A stretch of DNA of 64,000 nucleotides from Sinonovacula constricta (GCA_007844125.1 CM017572.1:39564920-39628919), one strand, 5' to 3'; counted from the stretch's first letter, positions 1-13,289 are shown. Notes: a model not told the origin generated them from the letters alone. Made by a program: numbers and translations.

Positions 1-40
1 ATTTAGTTGAGTTTGCTTGATATATTAATAGATTCACTCA

Positions 41-240
41 GACTTTCACTCACGTACTCACTCACTCACTGACCCAATCACTTAATCACTCACAAGATCT
101 CTAACCTACTCACTAACTCACTCATTCACTTACTTACTAGCTCAGTCACTCACACACTTACTCAATTACTTACTTCACTTATTTATTTACTCACTCATTC
201 ACTCACTCACCAAAACATCCATCCATCTATCTATATCACT
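41..240. repeat. ACTC-rich degenerate tetranucleotide tract
   Basis: The sequence is dominated by imperfect CACT/ACTC units drifting into CATC and CTAT units. This is a decayed simple repeat with no coding signal. Confidence 0.8.
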
Positions 241-864
241 ATGTTTTTCTTTCTTTCAATCTTTATTTCTTTTAGGCTTGCTTCGTGTAATCTTGCTGCA
301 TATGCGTTCCATCCAGGAACACGATTTTATGTTTATAATTTGCCAAAATGTATGGTATATAGCCTTATATAGTAACAACTCCAAAATACTGACACATGCT
401 ATTGTGATATTCTAAAAACAACAGTTCATTCCAAAATACTGACACATGTCGTTATGATATTTTGGGGTAAATAATTATACCACTTGTCGTCAAGTGGACA
501 CTGCCTTAATGTGAACTGTAAACTTATTGACCTTGTCGTCCGTATATGTGTATCGACTCAGTAATATTATCGTGGGTGACCCTCAGTAAATGTTGGTACG
601 TCCTTAGTAATACAGCATTGCTCACTTGCTTTTATAATCGTAAGTGATTTGTACCAACAAATAAAAGAAATACCAACTTATTTATAGTTTCCACAGTTAT
701 ATAAGACTGCCACTACAAGTGAATATTTTTTCCGGTTTTGCCGTTTTTGGGGTACGGAAGTTCAATAAGGGGTAACCAAAATACGATGGCCTATAGATGA
801 TCATTCTTCCAGGGGCGGATCCAGAAAATTTTGGGGAGGAGGTGGGATAATAATCAAGATGGTG
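241..864. other. Non-coding stretch with a short direct duplication
   Basis: No gene is recognisable. An 18-base word, CCAAAATACTGACACATG, occurs at 381 and again at 431, giving a two-copy 50-bp duplication. The end (about 811-864) resembles a dispersed G-rich invertebrate repeat (GGGGCGGATCCAG) leading into the next tandem array. Confidence 0.5.
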
Positions 865-1125
865 GGTGATTGGTGGTGGGGGATGCATTTCCCATCCCAC
901 CCCCTGGTTCCATCCCTGGTGATTGGTGGTGGGGGATGCATTTCCCATCCCACCCCCTTGTTCCATCCCTGGTGATTGGTGGTGGGGGGTGCATTCCCCA
1001 TCCCACCCCCTGGTTCCATCCCTGGTGATTGGTGGTGGGGGATGCATTTCCCATCCCACCCCCTGGTTCCATCCCTGGTGATTGGTGGTGGGGGATGCAT
1101 TTCTCGTCCCACCCCCTGGTTCCAA
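865..1125. repeat. 53-bp minisatellite, 5 copies
   Basis: Units start at 865, 918, 971, 1024 and 1077 with exact 53-bp spacing and few substitutions. Each has a GGTGATTGGTGGTGGGGG half followed by a C-rich half (CCCATCCCACCCCC), so each unit is partly self-complementary. Open frames on both strands here are by-products of repeat composition and not genes. Confidence 0.95.
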
Positions 1126-1170
1126 GTTCTTTCTAACTAATATTATTCCCTCCTTACCGCCCACTTCCTC

Positions 1171-1320
1171 GGCAGAACCAGTACTCAGATACTGGGTACC
1201 TGGAGCAATGTGCAGTAAATAGTCTTGCTCAGGGACTAACATCACGTGGTCAGTTTCGGGGTTCGAACCCGGGACCCTCCGATCCGGAGTCAATGTCTTA
1301 ACCATAAGGCCACGGACGCC
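1171..1320 (-). mobile_element. tRNA-derived SINE (family A)
   Basis: Read on the minus strand from 1320 it starts with a tRNA-like head, with an A-box-like segment (GGCCTTATGGTTAAGAC) and a B box GGTTCGAACCC at about 1259-1270. A non-tRNA body follows. No anticodon-stem or acceptor pairing fits a working tRNA, so this is a SINE and not a tRNA gene. The inner boundary is uncertain and I found no target-site duplication. The 53-bp array lies directly beyond its 3' side. Confidence 0.7.
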
Positions 1321-2560
1321 TACATTTATTGGCCAACTTAACCCCAGGAGGTAACTTTTTATTTAGCATAATAAATTCTTGTTATCTCTTGTTTGACTGA
1401 CATTTTAAACCTTAGCCCAACTCATGCAGTGAAAGAAATCCTTTAACATACAAGGGTTATACCTATTTATTGCTTACACATTTTTGATTATGTGCAATAA
1501 CATTACATTATATAAATACAATTATATTAATTCGTAGATAATATTATTAATTACCTTTTTATCTGTCACGCTTATATCGTATTAATAAAGATCATTAAAT
1601 GAAAAAAGTGCACTTCGAGAAATCAGGGCCAATAAAAAGCAGGACCAATAAGGAAATGGGGCCATTTGATTTGCTGATGTGACACGGTCAATACAACAAC
1701 AACAAGAACAACAACAATAATAACAACAACAACAACCACCGCTACAACAACACAATTACACAAAAAAACTGGAAGAATATGAAAAAGAAACGATGTGGCT
1801 GGCAGCACATCGTTCGCATTATTTCAAATAATCGTAAGCTATTCTTTAAATGTTATCGAGTCCAATAATCGTGTTGACGTTGGAAAACAACAACAACAAC
1901 AGAACCGTTTGGCATTCTTGCAGCTAATGATGAAAATTATTAATTATGGGGTCAATTAATGTTGAACTTGTTATTTGGTCTTGAACAGAAATATTGACCC
2001 TCGCCATACGGACTCGGAGCAATAAGACAGGCCATGGCCAAATAATTATAACAACAAAATATGCCCATTGAAATGGCACGCACATATTTAATTTCGGTTT
2101 AACGCGTATTCTGATTATTTACATAATTTTTTTTTGGAAGTTGTGTATCCAAATAAGCGAAATTAACTGCAATTTCATAAATACATATTTGCATTTCGTA
2201 CACTGGCCTAACGAAACTGTGCTTTAAGGTTTATAACAAGCAGTGGTCAGTGTGAAAATAAAAAAGAATGACGAAATAATAAATATTATTATTACAATTA
2301 GAAAGTAAAGTGCAAGTTTCATGTGAAATGACAAGATGATAAAACATTAGTTTAATATTCTTCAGAAATACGCTTAACGCGATAAAATAATATGTACTCC
2401 CGTAGTCGAACCTTTACCAAACTTTCACCATTCACATTTGAAACGGCCCTCATTTATAACCGATAGTTGTACAAATACACGTTGCCCCGTGCTGGTATTT
2501 CAGTAATCTTTTTACCCAACCCTTACAATCACCGAGAGCTATTTGCTTAATTCCTCCAAG
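1321..2560. other. Gene-free AT-rich stretch
   Basis: I see no coding exon. There is CAA/AAC-rich simple sequence at about 1692-1760 and 1887-1902. The rest is AT-rich unique-looking sequence. Confidence 0.5.
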
Positions 2561-2576
2561 CGGACTTTGCCTTGCA

Positions 2577-2820
2577 TATAAAACGAAGCGACGAGTCGGT
2601 TTGATTGTATATTTAGACAAAACACTCGAGCGTCAAGCGTACGCTTCACTGTCACTGTTTACCTACAACACGACATAGCAGACTTATACAGGTCTTTAAG
2701 GTACTTCCAAAAACATTTTATTAGTGTTAGAAGTTACTGATTTGTTGGAAAGAAATTGTGCTTGCGTTTGGATCGTAAACTGTTCGCATGATTGTGTAGA
2801 TTTTACGACACTCTATACGG
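2577..2820 (+). promoter_or_regulatory. Candidate TATA promoter, untranslated first exon and 5' splice site
   Basis: A canonical TATAAAA lies at 2577-2583, so transcription would start near 2607. About 210 bases later, CTATACG|GTAAGT is a strong 5' splice site (exon end 2819, intron from 2820). No open frame of note lies between them, so this would be a non-coding first exon. I did not find a coding exon it would join. The nearest + strand gene starts 24.5 kb away and has its own TATA-like motif. Confidence 0.35.
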
Positions 2821-2947
2821 TAAGTATTTTACTATAGCTATATATGAATGCCTTCGTTATAGTTTGTCTTAATATGCTTATGCAGTATAAATTTGTTATT
2901 CATTTTTTATAACTTCGTCGATGCAGTTTTATTTAACCCGAACTACA

Positions 2948-3112
2948 GCACCTGGTAGCGCAATCGGTAGAGCGTCGGCTCAAGGTACGGGAGGCCCGGA
3001 TTCGATCCCGGGCCGCGATATACCAAAGTCGCTTTAAGTGGACACCGTCTCTAGATAATTGAAATACTGTTGGTGGGACGATAAACTTAATAAACCCAAT
3101 AAACACACAATT
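2948..3112 (+). mobile_element. tRNA-derived SINE (family B), internally deleted
   Basis: The head has an A-box-like TAGCGCAATCGGTAGAGC and a B box GGATTCGATCCC. The body (ACCAAAGTCG... GTTGGTGGGACGATAAAC) matches the longer minus-strand copy at 24412-24686 at both ends, but lacks roughly 150 bases of its middle. The 3' tail reads CGATAAACTTAATAAACCCA, a terminus also seen in two ultra-short insertions at 15503 and 49995. Confidence 0.75.
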
Positions 3113-3129
3113 AAATCGAGGCCACACAA

Positions 3130-4372
3130 AATATTAAGGATAGAGGGCTGCGTTTGGTTTGATGCATTGTTAAGCTTCTGTCTATCTATCTATCAATTTA
3201 TACTGCTTGACTCCCCTTTCGGGTAATACTAAAAGGTGCGCGTCAGTGCTATGATAAAAGTTTTTAAATGACAAAAAAAAAAAAAACGTAAAGAAAAACG
3301 GGGTGAAATTGTTAAAAAACTTAAAAACAGGTTAAAAACAGTGTTTTGCCATCTTGGTAATGTTTACGTTGTTTAAGACCTGTCTGAAAAGATCAGGATC
3401 ATTCTGAAGAACGACGGCGGATGTTGGTATTTTTGAAGCCTACATGTTCATGTTTTCACGACTTAACTCTTCTACCTGGTTGTTGGTGTAGCCCCCATTC
3501 CCCACGGTCCCATCCCTGATATCGTTATAAGGTCAAAAGTAAGGGTTAACTATAGGTTATAACACAGGAAGATGCTGGGTGAAAGACAAGATAACCAACC
3601 AGACACCATCACTAACAACTCGCAACACCACGGCTTGTACGGATACCGCCAAATACAATCGGAACACCTCGGATAGTTCACGAATCTTCTCTCGGATGTA
3701 TAAGGTAGTCCGATCACCTCGGCCATTTCCCTAAATGGGACTACTTTTGAGACAGACGTCAAAACAAAGATAGCAGCTCGGGTGACAGCTCATTACAGTG
3801 CGACGCCTGTAAAACTTCAATTCGTGGTGGCTTCAAATTTAAATCGTCCTATTTTAATTTACCCAGCGCAGCAGACACACAGCTGTCAAACGATGGCAGG
3901 GTTAATGTTTTGACCGAGCTACATAGGCATAGTCTTCTTCCGACTTCCGGCGAACAAAACGATTGTGATTTTTATAAGTTGCACCATATACATCCGAGTG
4001 ATGAGTGTCCCGAGGACGGAATTACCCGAGGAGTTCCGATTGCGCCAAATAGTTAAGCACATCATTAACATCAAATACATGTCTAGTCGACATACGACAC
4101 GGGATAAGGAGTGTCGATATTGGGCACAAACCATGCAACAGTTATTTACGACATACTAAACGCTCTTAGTTAAAAATTAAATTGCAACAATTGCTGTGTT
4201 AAACACATCTTAAAATAGATATATAACTGTACATTACACATGACTGCTTTCTTGCTGTTAACATTGCATATTATTGCACTCTCGTAATTTATTTAAGTAA
4301 ATTGACAACGACCTCGAAATATCAAGCACACATTTATTGATCATGATATTATATTTCAATCTCGTATACTGC
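3130..4372. other. Gene-free stretch
   Basis: Small open frames occur on both strands (about 3550-4160), but none shows a recognisable domain or splice context, and opposing frames overlap. It may hide a decayed transposon fragment. I assign no gene. Confidence 0.4.
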
Positions 4373-4592
4373 AGCAAGTATAATCATACTCGAGCGTGTA
4401 TAATCATTCTCAAGCAAGTATCACAATACTCCAGCAAGTATTATCGCACTGAAGCACGTATAATAATACTCAAGCACGTATTATAATACTCCAGCAAGTA
4501 TTATCGTACTGAAATACGTATAAATATACTATGGCATGTAAAATCATGCTCAAGCAAGTATTATCATACTTAAGCAAGTATTATCATGATTT
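4373..4592. repeat. 20-bp tandem repeat, about 11 diverged copies
   Basis: The unit is close to AGCAAGTATTATCATACTCA, stepping by 20 bases from 4373. Units differ by several substitutions, so the array is old. Confidence 0.9.
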
Positions 4593-5684
4593 ATGTACAA
4601 TCACATTTTGTCGACATGCCAGTTAACCGACGTTTTTTGTTTGTCTACATCGCCTGATTTATGCTTTGTATTTATTCTCTATTTAGCTCCTGTATCGTGT
4701 TTTTGTATTTACCTTTCCTGAATGACTCGTGATTCCATTGTACATTTTTTTTATTCCATTCATTAAAAACCCACAATGCTTGGCCTTCTTTCCCTTCCGA
4801 CTACGTTCAACGAGTTTTAAAATACTATATAATGGAGAAACAAGATGCATGCATGGCCCGAGGTTATCAACTAATTTAGTCGATGATCGTTCTCCCTTTA
4901 TTTATCGACACCAAACCTAGCTAACCATTGTACTTCAGGGTCTGATGTAAAATTGCCATTCAATCTTCATTTTTGTAGATATGCAAATTAAATTGTAATT
5001 AAGCAGTAAGGTATTAGCCCGTTTTTTTTCTCAGTCGGCTAGAATTGATTTTATTGTTGTATGATCATTTCTCTTTGTTGTGCTTTTACATTATTTTAGT
5101 ATTTACGAAGGGTGTGCCCTTTTTATACGCGTCTTAGTGGGCATGTTCTTTCGCTGTCCATAGATACAGTGAAAAGGCTTATGTCTTATATCATGTTGTG
5201 TCTGTTTCTAACAGCTTTGTCATTTTATGTTTGTTTTGTCATGTAGCTCTTTTATTTATTGAAGATTGCCTTGTACACTTTTTTTTACACAGGTTACAAT
5301 TTGTGTGCTGTATAGATACATTGATTAGACTTGCATTATTTTGGATCTTTTGTTTAAGACCGCATTTGATTTCTTTTTATCTGTTCATTTTGTATAACTT
5401 CTGACCCAGGGATAAAACATTTTGATGAAATTATGTTATTTTCTCATTTTCTTATGTTTTTGTTCATTTTAATGTCCTGTCATCGGTATGGAGTTGACAA
5501 GTCCTTATTCGCATTTCTTTTTTTTATATCTGAAATAATTTGACATCTTTTATGCCATTTTTGTCTCATATTGTCTGTAAAGTAATTGTGAATAAGTATT
5601 TAACGAGGCTTGTGTACTTTAACCAAGTTATAGTCATTTTGTTGTTTATCAAATAGGACGACAAGGCTTAATGATATACACATT
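4593..5684. other. Gene-free AT-rich stretch
   Basis: T-rich sequence. A 68-codon open frame at 5198-5404 is hydrophobic by composition only. I see nothing I can support as a gene. Confidence 0.45.
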
Positions 5685-5918
5685 GGGTGCGTTTAATTAT
5701 AAATCCTATGGTTTATCTTCTTAAGAATGGTTTTTCCTTCTTAAGAGCGTTTCATTAATACTTCGGAGATCGCACCCAGAAATCTTAAGGATGCTTTTGA
5801 TCGGTTTGCTACCAATCGCATTTAGGACAGATTGTTGAAACGCACTTAGGAGTGATCGTAAGACAGAAAATTAAGGACGTTTTTCAATCGATCTTAAGAT
5901 TTATGATGAAACGCAACC
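5685..5918. mobile_element. Small MITE-like element with terminal inverted repeats
   Basis: The left end (GGGTGCGTTTAATTATAAAT) and the reverse complement of the right end (GGTTGCGTTTCATCATAAAT) match over about 20 bases with few differences. ATTG abuts both ends, a possible 4-bp target duplication. The 234-bp interior contains repeated CTTAAG words and no coding capacity. Confidence 0.65.
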
Positions 5919-6449
5919 ATTGTCTCGCAAAATTTGATAACACTTTAATATTTGATGGGGTCTAAGGTCTTATGGCGTGAGCTTTATTCAAATGACAATC
6001 ATTTCGTTATTCTATAGATACGATGCTAACGTTTGTTAAAGTTGTGGAGAAGTGTTAAAAATATATTGATAAATTAATCCTTCTCGTGTCTCTAAATTCT
6101 GAATCCAAGACCGTTTTGTTAATCTCTGTATTGACATTCTGAGGCAAGACCTTTGTCAATAATATTTAGAACATTTTATATTTCGTTTACATTTTAATAA
6201 TTTATCTGTTTAAGACAGGCATAGGACGGTTGATTGTTACAGATATATGTGTAAATTTTAAACATTTTTTTATAAAGATTGAGAAATTTTGTTTAGACTG
6301 TGTTTTCAAGTCGAAATAATACCATATTCTTTTCTAAACACTATGTGGACATTATTTTTCGATGACGTCACTACTTTCGTCAAAACTTATAGAAAATATC
6401 AGCGCTTGGACATTTTGTATTCAAACAGATTGAGTTTCTTTACATTGCT

Positions 6450-6842
6450 TACTTTAGTCTAAGCTTTGGCGATTTTCAACTGTATCTCAATTATATATAG
6501 GGCAGTAAAACTCATAAATCAAAACATAAAATGTTCATTCATTTAGAATCTATAAAAATAAACGATTGGGATAAAAATAAATCCTGCTAAAAATAGACAT
6601 CGACGTCACAGCGGATGACGTGAACAAGTTAAAACATAAGTGGTCACGTGTTTTTTTTAAATAGCTAACTATGCAGCGTGGCCCAGATAGGAAATAAATG
6701 TTTGTTATAACGATTATGATTTACTTTACAGACAGGTGTAGGACATCAATAAACAACAGTTTACGAGATCTGTTGAGGCAACAATAGTTTATAATGATGT
6801 TTAATGACAATATTTTTTATCCAAACTGTCAGATACCATTTT
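6450..6842 (-). mobile_element. TA-flanked TIR element (family T), copy 1
   Basis: It matches other copies along its length, including the core with GACATCGACGTCACAGCGGA and the CACGTG word. The right end CAAACTGTCAGATACCATTTT is followed by TA. The left end is degraded or diverged. Non-autonomous. Confidence 0.75.
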
Positions 6843-7673
6843 TAGGAATCAGGTGCTATGCAGAGTAACTTTGAAAATAACTAGAACGGCTTAAGTTAGA
6901 GATTTTACTCAACTTTGGCGACACAATAATCGGGTGTTTATTCTATTTTCTTCTACACAACAATCCAATGTTTATCATGATTTAGCTTCACACTGATTTG
7001 GCGTTTATTTCATTTAATATGCTGTGAATTGCGTTTTATTCTCTTATTTGATTATACTCTATCTAATATTATTATGAATATAGGTAAATGAACTGTTTCT
7101 TTTGACAAATCAGAATTAAATGCCGTATATTGGCTGTTAACATAATAATAAAAAATAGTCCCGTTTATGTCATTGATATTATAATTCCTTCTACGACAGC
7201 AAAAAATCTGCCTAAATTAAAACTTCTTCGAGAAAATTGTGTTTTGACGCAAGTGTGAACGTTTTATTCAAGTTCTGAACAAAGGCTGCGGTTAAAGAAA
7301 TCCCATAGAAGGATATCAGTTTCTTATATCCTTTAAATTTTAACAAAATTACACTACAAAATGACAAGGATTTCTGATCATATGAAGGCGCACTTTAAGA
7401 AAAAAATAATCGAGAGAACTGTCGTCGATCAATTTATGGCTAAGCAGGCAATACATACAAAAGTATTAAGCTGCTCTCTTCTGGAGTATTTATTTACACA
7501 TTTTTTTCCCACTAGAATTAAAGTTAAATAATAATAATAAGTAAATAATGTTAAAGAAATACAACACGTGTTTGTGATAAAGCGGTCCTATATAAAACGG
7601 TTATTCGTACAGTGAATAAACCATGACTCGCCATTTTCAGATTCATTTAGAATGTTTTGTTGATAATGTTTTC

Positions 7674-10600
7674 AAGGTGGCATCCGACAACATATTGTTG
7701 TTTTGTTATTAAAAATAATATATTATTACCTTGAAAACAACAACACGAAGTGCTATTCATTTATGTCCTTCTTCTTTGTGTATAATTGACCTAATTCTAT
7801 GTTTATTTCTATGTTTATTAATGTCCTACTTCTTTGTTTATTAAAGTCCTACTTCTACGTTTATTAAGTTCTACTCCTACGTTTATTAATGTCTTACTTT
7901 TTGCGTATTAATGCCCTACTATGTCTTCTATGTTTGTTAATGTCCTACTTCTATGTTTATTAATGTCCTACTTCTATGTCTGTTAATGTCCTACTTTTTG
8001 TGTATTAATGCCCTACTATGTCTTCTTTTTTATTAATGTCCAACTTCTACGTTTGTAAATGTCCTACTTCTATGTCTTCTTTTTTATTAATGTCCAACTT
8101 CTACGTTTGTAAATGTCCTAATTCTATGTCTATTAATGTCCTATTTCTACGTTTGTTAATGTCCTGCTTCTTTGTGTATTTATGTCCTACTTTTTGTGTA
8201 TAAATGCCCTACTATGTCTTCTATGTCTGTTAATGTCCTACTTCTACGTTTGTAAATGTCCTACTCCTATGTCTGGTAATGTCCTACTTCTATGTTTGTT
8301 AATGTCCTACTTCTATGTCTGTTAATGTCCTACTTCTATGTTTGTTAATGTCCTACTTCTATGTCTGTTAATGTCCTACTTCTATGTCTGTTAATGTCCT
8401 ACTTCTATGTCTTCTTTTTTATTAATGTCCAACTTCTACGTTTGTAAATGTCCTACTTCTATGTTTGTTAATGTCCTGCTTCTATGCTTGTTTATGTCAT
8501 ACTTCTATGCTTGTTTATGTCATACTTCTATGCTTGTTAATGTCCTACTTCTAAGTTTGTTAATGTCCTACTTCTACGTTTGTAAATGTCCTACTCCTAT
8601 GTCTGGTAATGTCCTACTTCTATGTTTGTTAATGTCCTACTTCTATGTTTGTTAATGTCCTACTTCTATGTCTGTTAATGTCCTACTTCTATGTCTGTTA
8701 ATGTCCTACTTCTATGTCTTCTTTTTTATTAATGTCCAACTTCTACGTTTGTAAATGTCCTACTTCTATGTTTGTTAATGTCCTGCTTCTATGCTTGTTT
8801 ATGTCATACTTCTATGCTTGTTTATGTCATACTTCTATGCTTGTTAATGTCCTACTTCTAAGTTTGTTAATGTCCTACTTCTATGTTTGTAAATGTCCTA
8901 CTTCTATGTTTGTTAATGTCCTACTTCTATGTTTGTTAATGTCCTACTTCTATGTTTGTTAATGTCCTACTTCTATGCTTGTTAATGTCCTACTTCTATG
9001 TTTGTTAATGTCTTACTTCTATGTTTGTAAATGTCCTACTTCTATGTTTGTTAATGTCCTGCTTCTATGCTTGTTTATGTCATACTTCTATGCTTGTTTA
9101 TGTCATACTTCTATGCTTGTTAATGTCCTACTTCTAAGTTTGTTAATGTCCTACTTCTATGTTTGTTAATGTCCTACTTCTATGTTTGTTAATGTCTTAC
9201 TTCTATGTTTGTTAATGTCATACTTCTATGCTTGTTTATGTCATACTTCTATGCTTGTTAATGTCCAACTTCTAAGTTTGTTAATGTCCTACTTCTATGC
9301 TTGTTAATGTCCTACTTCTATGCTTGTTAATGTTCTACTTCTAAGTTTGTTAATGTCCTACTTCTATGTTTGTTAATGTCCTACTTCTATGCTTGTTAAT
9401 GTCCTACTTCTATGTTTGTTAATGTCTTACTTCTATGTTTGTTAATGTCCTACTTCTATGCTTGTTAATGTCCTGCTTCTATGCTTGTTAATGTCCTGCT
9501 TCTATGTTTGTTAATGTCCTACTTCTATGTTTGTTAATGTCCTGCTTCTATGTTTGTTAATGTCCTACTTCTATGTTTGTTAATGTCCTACTTCTATGTT
9601 TGTTAATGTCCTACTTCTATGTTTGTTAATGTCCTACTTCTATGTCTGTTAATGTCCTACTTCTATGTTTGTTAATGTCCTGCTTCTATGTTTGTTAATG
9701 TCCTACTTCTAAGTTTGTTAATGTCCTACTTCTATGTTTGTTAATGTCCTACTTCTATGTTTGTTAATGTCCTACTTCTATGTCTGTTAATGTCCTACTT
9801 CTATGCTTGTTAATGTCCTACTTCTATGTTTGTTAATGTCCTACTTCTATGTCTGTTAATGTCCTACTTCTATGTTTGTTAATGTCCTACTTCTATGTCT
9901 TCTATGTTTGTTAATGTCCTACTTCTATGTTTGTTAATGTCCTACTTCTATGTCTGTTAATGTCCTACTTCTATGTTTGTTAATGTCCTACTTCTAAGTT
10001 TGTTAATGTCCTACTTCTATGTTTGTTAATGTCCTACTTCTAAGTTTGTTAATGTCCTACTTCTATGTTTGTTAATGTCCTACTTCTATGTTTGTTAATG
10101 TCCTACTTCTATGTCTGTTAATGTCCTACTTCTATGCTTGTTAATGTCCTACTTCTATGTTTGTTAATGTCCTACTTCTATGTTTGTTAATGTCCTACTT
10201 CTAAGTTTGTTAATGTCCTACTTCTATGTTTGTTAATGTCCTACTTCTATGTTTGTTAATGTCCTACTTCTATGTCTGTTAATGTCCTACTTCTATGCTT
10301 GTTAATGTCCTACTTCTATGTTTGTTAATGTCCTACTTCTATGTCTGTTAATGTCCTACTTCTATGTTTGTTAATGTCCTACTTCTATGTCTTCTATGTT
10401 TGTTAATGTCCTACTTCTATGTTTGTTAATGTCCTACTTCTATGTCTGTTAATGTCCTACTTCTATGCTTGTTAATGTCCTACTTCTATGTTTGTTAATG
10501 TCCTACTTCTATGTCTGTTAATGTCCTACTTCTATGTTTGTTAATGTCCTACTTCTATGTCTTCTATGTTTGTTAATGTCCTACTTCTATGTTTGTTAAT

Positions 10601-11207
10601 GTCCTACTTCTATGTCTGTTAATGTCCTACTTCTATGTTTGTTAATGTCCTACTTCTATTTTTGTTAATGTCCTACTTCTATGCTTGTTTATGTCCTACT
10701 TCTATGTTTGTTAATGTCCTACTTCTATGTCTGTTAATGTCCTACTTCTATGCTTGTTAATGTCCTACTTCTATGTCTGTTAATGTCTTACTTCTATGCT
10801 TGTTAATGTCCTGCTTCTTTGTGAACAGTAAAGCACAAACACCTCATTCGTCCTTACGAACATGAATCTCCTATCTGAGCCACGCTACATACTTAGCTAT
10901 TTTTTAAACCGTTAAGAAAAAATCGTGGCGACCTTTGAGGTTATGTTTTATCACCATCTGGGTAAATCGCTGTGACGTCGATATCTATAATAAGACGAAA
11001 TCCCCAATCGTACTTATTTATAGTCCTGGAAGAAACGAACATTTGAAGTGATTTATTCAGGAATTGCACTAACAGTTGAGGTTGTATTGAAAATCCTGTT
11101 CAGATAGATGTGCTAACCTGTTTATGTAGAAATAACTACAAATTCCCCCAAACAGGGATATTTTTTTTACCTATATTTGACTTAGGCAAACTGTAAAATA
11201 TCATCTT
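7674..11207 (+). mobile_element. Family T element, copy 2, inflated by an internal satellite
   Basis: The left end AAGGTGGCATCCGACAA (7674) and the right end GGCAAACTGTAAAATATCATC (ending 11207, followed by TA) are the family's inverted termini. The right-hand body (10823-11207) aligns with other copies, including GCTGTGACGTCGATATCTAT. Between the two halves sits a 3.07-kb array of 23-bp units. Normal copies are about 500 bp, so this copy is about seven times longer only because of the array. Confidence 0.85.
7756..10822. repeat. 23-bp minisatellite, about 130 copies, inside family T copy 2
   Basis: The unit core is TTAATGTCCTACTTCTATGT plus three bases (TTG, CTG or CTT variants). The first third has irregular units (CTTCTTTTTTATTAATGTCC); later parts show higher-order blocks of variant units. 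The same segment occurs once in other family T copies (near 15950 as TTGATGTCCTACACCTGT, near 29070 as TTGATGTCATAGATTTGT), which identifies the source of the array. Open frames up to 82 codons result from stop-poor repeats. Confidence 0.97.
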
Positions 11208-11303
11208 TAAAGGTCTTTTATTAAATCTTTCTTAACTTTCTTTCTGACTAACAAGTTGCGAGTACAGCCAGTTACCGGATAGCCAGTTCCCGCATAAATA
11301 TTT

Positions 11304-11600
<297 letters not shown>

Positions 11601-11609
11601 GTGCCAGTG

Positions 11610-12735
11610 GAATCTACAAAAACATCAAACCAACCAAAACTGAATCTCTATACGAAATCGGTATCGATGAATACAATTTACGATATTCATAACTTTTGTG
11701 GTTTTATTAAAACGAACTGGAATTCAATAACGTAGTCTGATAGGAATTATACACTGCAAAATTAATTACGTGAGCTTTAAAACTTTATTGCACCTTCCAC
11801 CAAACTGCGCGGTGGTAATATCACAGACGTACAATGCTAAACTCCAAGGACAAATTGCACTTTTATATAATTTAATTGAGTTATTGTTTATTTTTTTTCT
11901 GTCTTGTGTTGAATTACGTACCTTTGGGTTAGGTAATTTGAAAGGCTATTAAATGTTCAAATCGGTAAGCCGAAAACATGACATTCCTCTGCTGTCTACT
12001 TTTTCTCTTATCTTGCCTGAGTAACTACCACTTTTTATATAACCTTGACACGAGTCATTCATTTTACATTCCTGCTACTCAATTAAATTACTTAAATATC
12101 AATGTACACAACTATTCATTAACAAGCCCGGTTCTGCGGCTTTGATAAATTCGCCCTTAAAATATTTGCGGTTTATTATACTGCTTTATAAGAGGATATT
12201 AAATGAAAAAATGTAAATAACCGAGACAAATTGATGTTGAAGTAAGTAAATTGTTATTCTTACAGTTATTTGTCCCTGGTTCTACTCAGGCATTGATATA
12301 TTCAACAGCTCCGCAGTTATTGTTTTTCCCTTTGATACTCGAGATGTCCCTATATCAAATAAACAAACACTCGAGTTTCGAAATAAATCTTGTCCATTCT
12401 TAAGACAAAGGGTGTACAATGTTTGAAAAATTGTTTAAGTAAGGCAAATCAGTATATATCTTCTGAAAACTCAATACACATAAATAGTATGAGAACAAAG
12501 TCAGTCGACGTGAAAAGAGTTTACTGCCAAAAATATCTATCTCTAATATATGAAAGAACCTGCGAATGTTTTGAATGTAAATGTCAATATTTGGCAGGTC
12601 ATTGGGTTTTATTTTGACTACACACAAATAATAAACTTTACGCTACTATTACCCTTTAAGTTTATTGTGACACATTGACCGAATTACCAAATAAGTTTTG
12701 AAAAAAGTGTTCCGGCTTTTTACATTTAAAAATTG
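11610..12735. other. Gene-free stretch
   Basis: Overlapping 75-codon frames on opposite strands (12390-12627) show no recognisable domain, splice-site pair or codon bias. I assign nothing. Confidence 0.45.
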
Positions 12736-12740
12736 AAAAA

Positions 12741-12929
12741 AGATTATTATTTATTATCATGATAACGATGATGAAGAAGCGGAGGAAAGAGTGAGATAAT
12801 TGTGGTGATGTTGTTGTTGATGATACTGATGGTGCTGGTGTTGATAATGGTGATGTTGATGCTGGTTCTGCTAATAATGATGGCGGTTATATTTATGACG
12901 AAAACGACGACAAGAATGATGATGACAAT

Positions 12930-12961
<32 letters not shown>

Positions 12962-13065
12962 CGACGATGATGATGATGATGATGATGACACCGACCATGC
13001 TAATTATGAGGACAGCGATAATTATGATTATGATGAAGTATTTGCGACGACGACAGCGACGACGA
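12741..13065. repeat. GAT/GAC trinucleotide-rich tract
   Basis: Imperfect GTTGAT, GATGAT and GACGACGAC runs. The overlapping repetitive frames on both strands are compositional artefacts. Confidence 0.9.
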
Positions 13066-13289
13066 TGAATTGCAATATTTCCAAGACTTTTTAATGTTTA
13101 ATGTTCCCACACGATTCACTTTACATATACTCTAAGCGCTATTGCAATAGGCTATGAGTGGCATGATTTTGGTGAATGCTCTCGCTTCATTCATTCAAAC
13201 TTCTGTAAAGATTAAGTTACAATAAAATAAAGCAATATGACACAGTTTCCTATGGAGGATAGGTAGTAATAAGGTATCAACCACCATGG

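Noticed and set aside
3550..4160. Overlapping short ORFs on both strands as a decayed transposase
   Set aside because: No conserved motif, no terminal repeats and no frame continuity could be shown, so no family can be named.
7756..10822. Hydrophobic repeat ORFs (60-82 codons) as membrane proteins
   Set aside because: They are translations of the 23-bp satellite, whose frame shifts every unit. Identical peptides recur in several frames.
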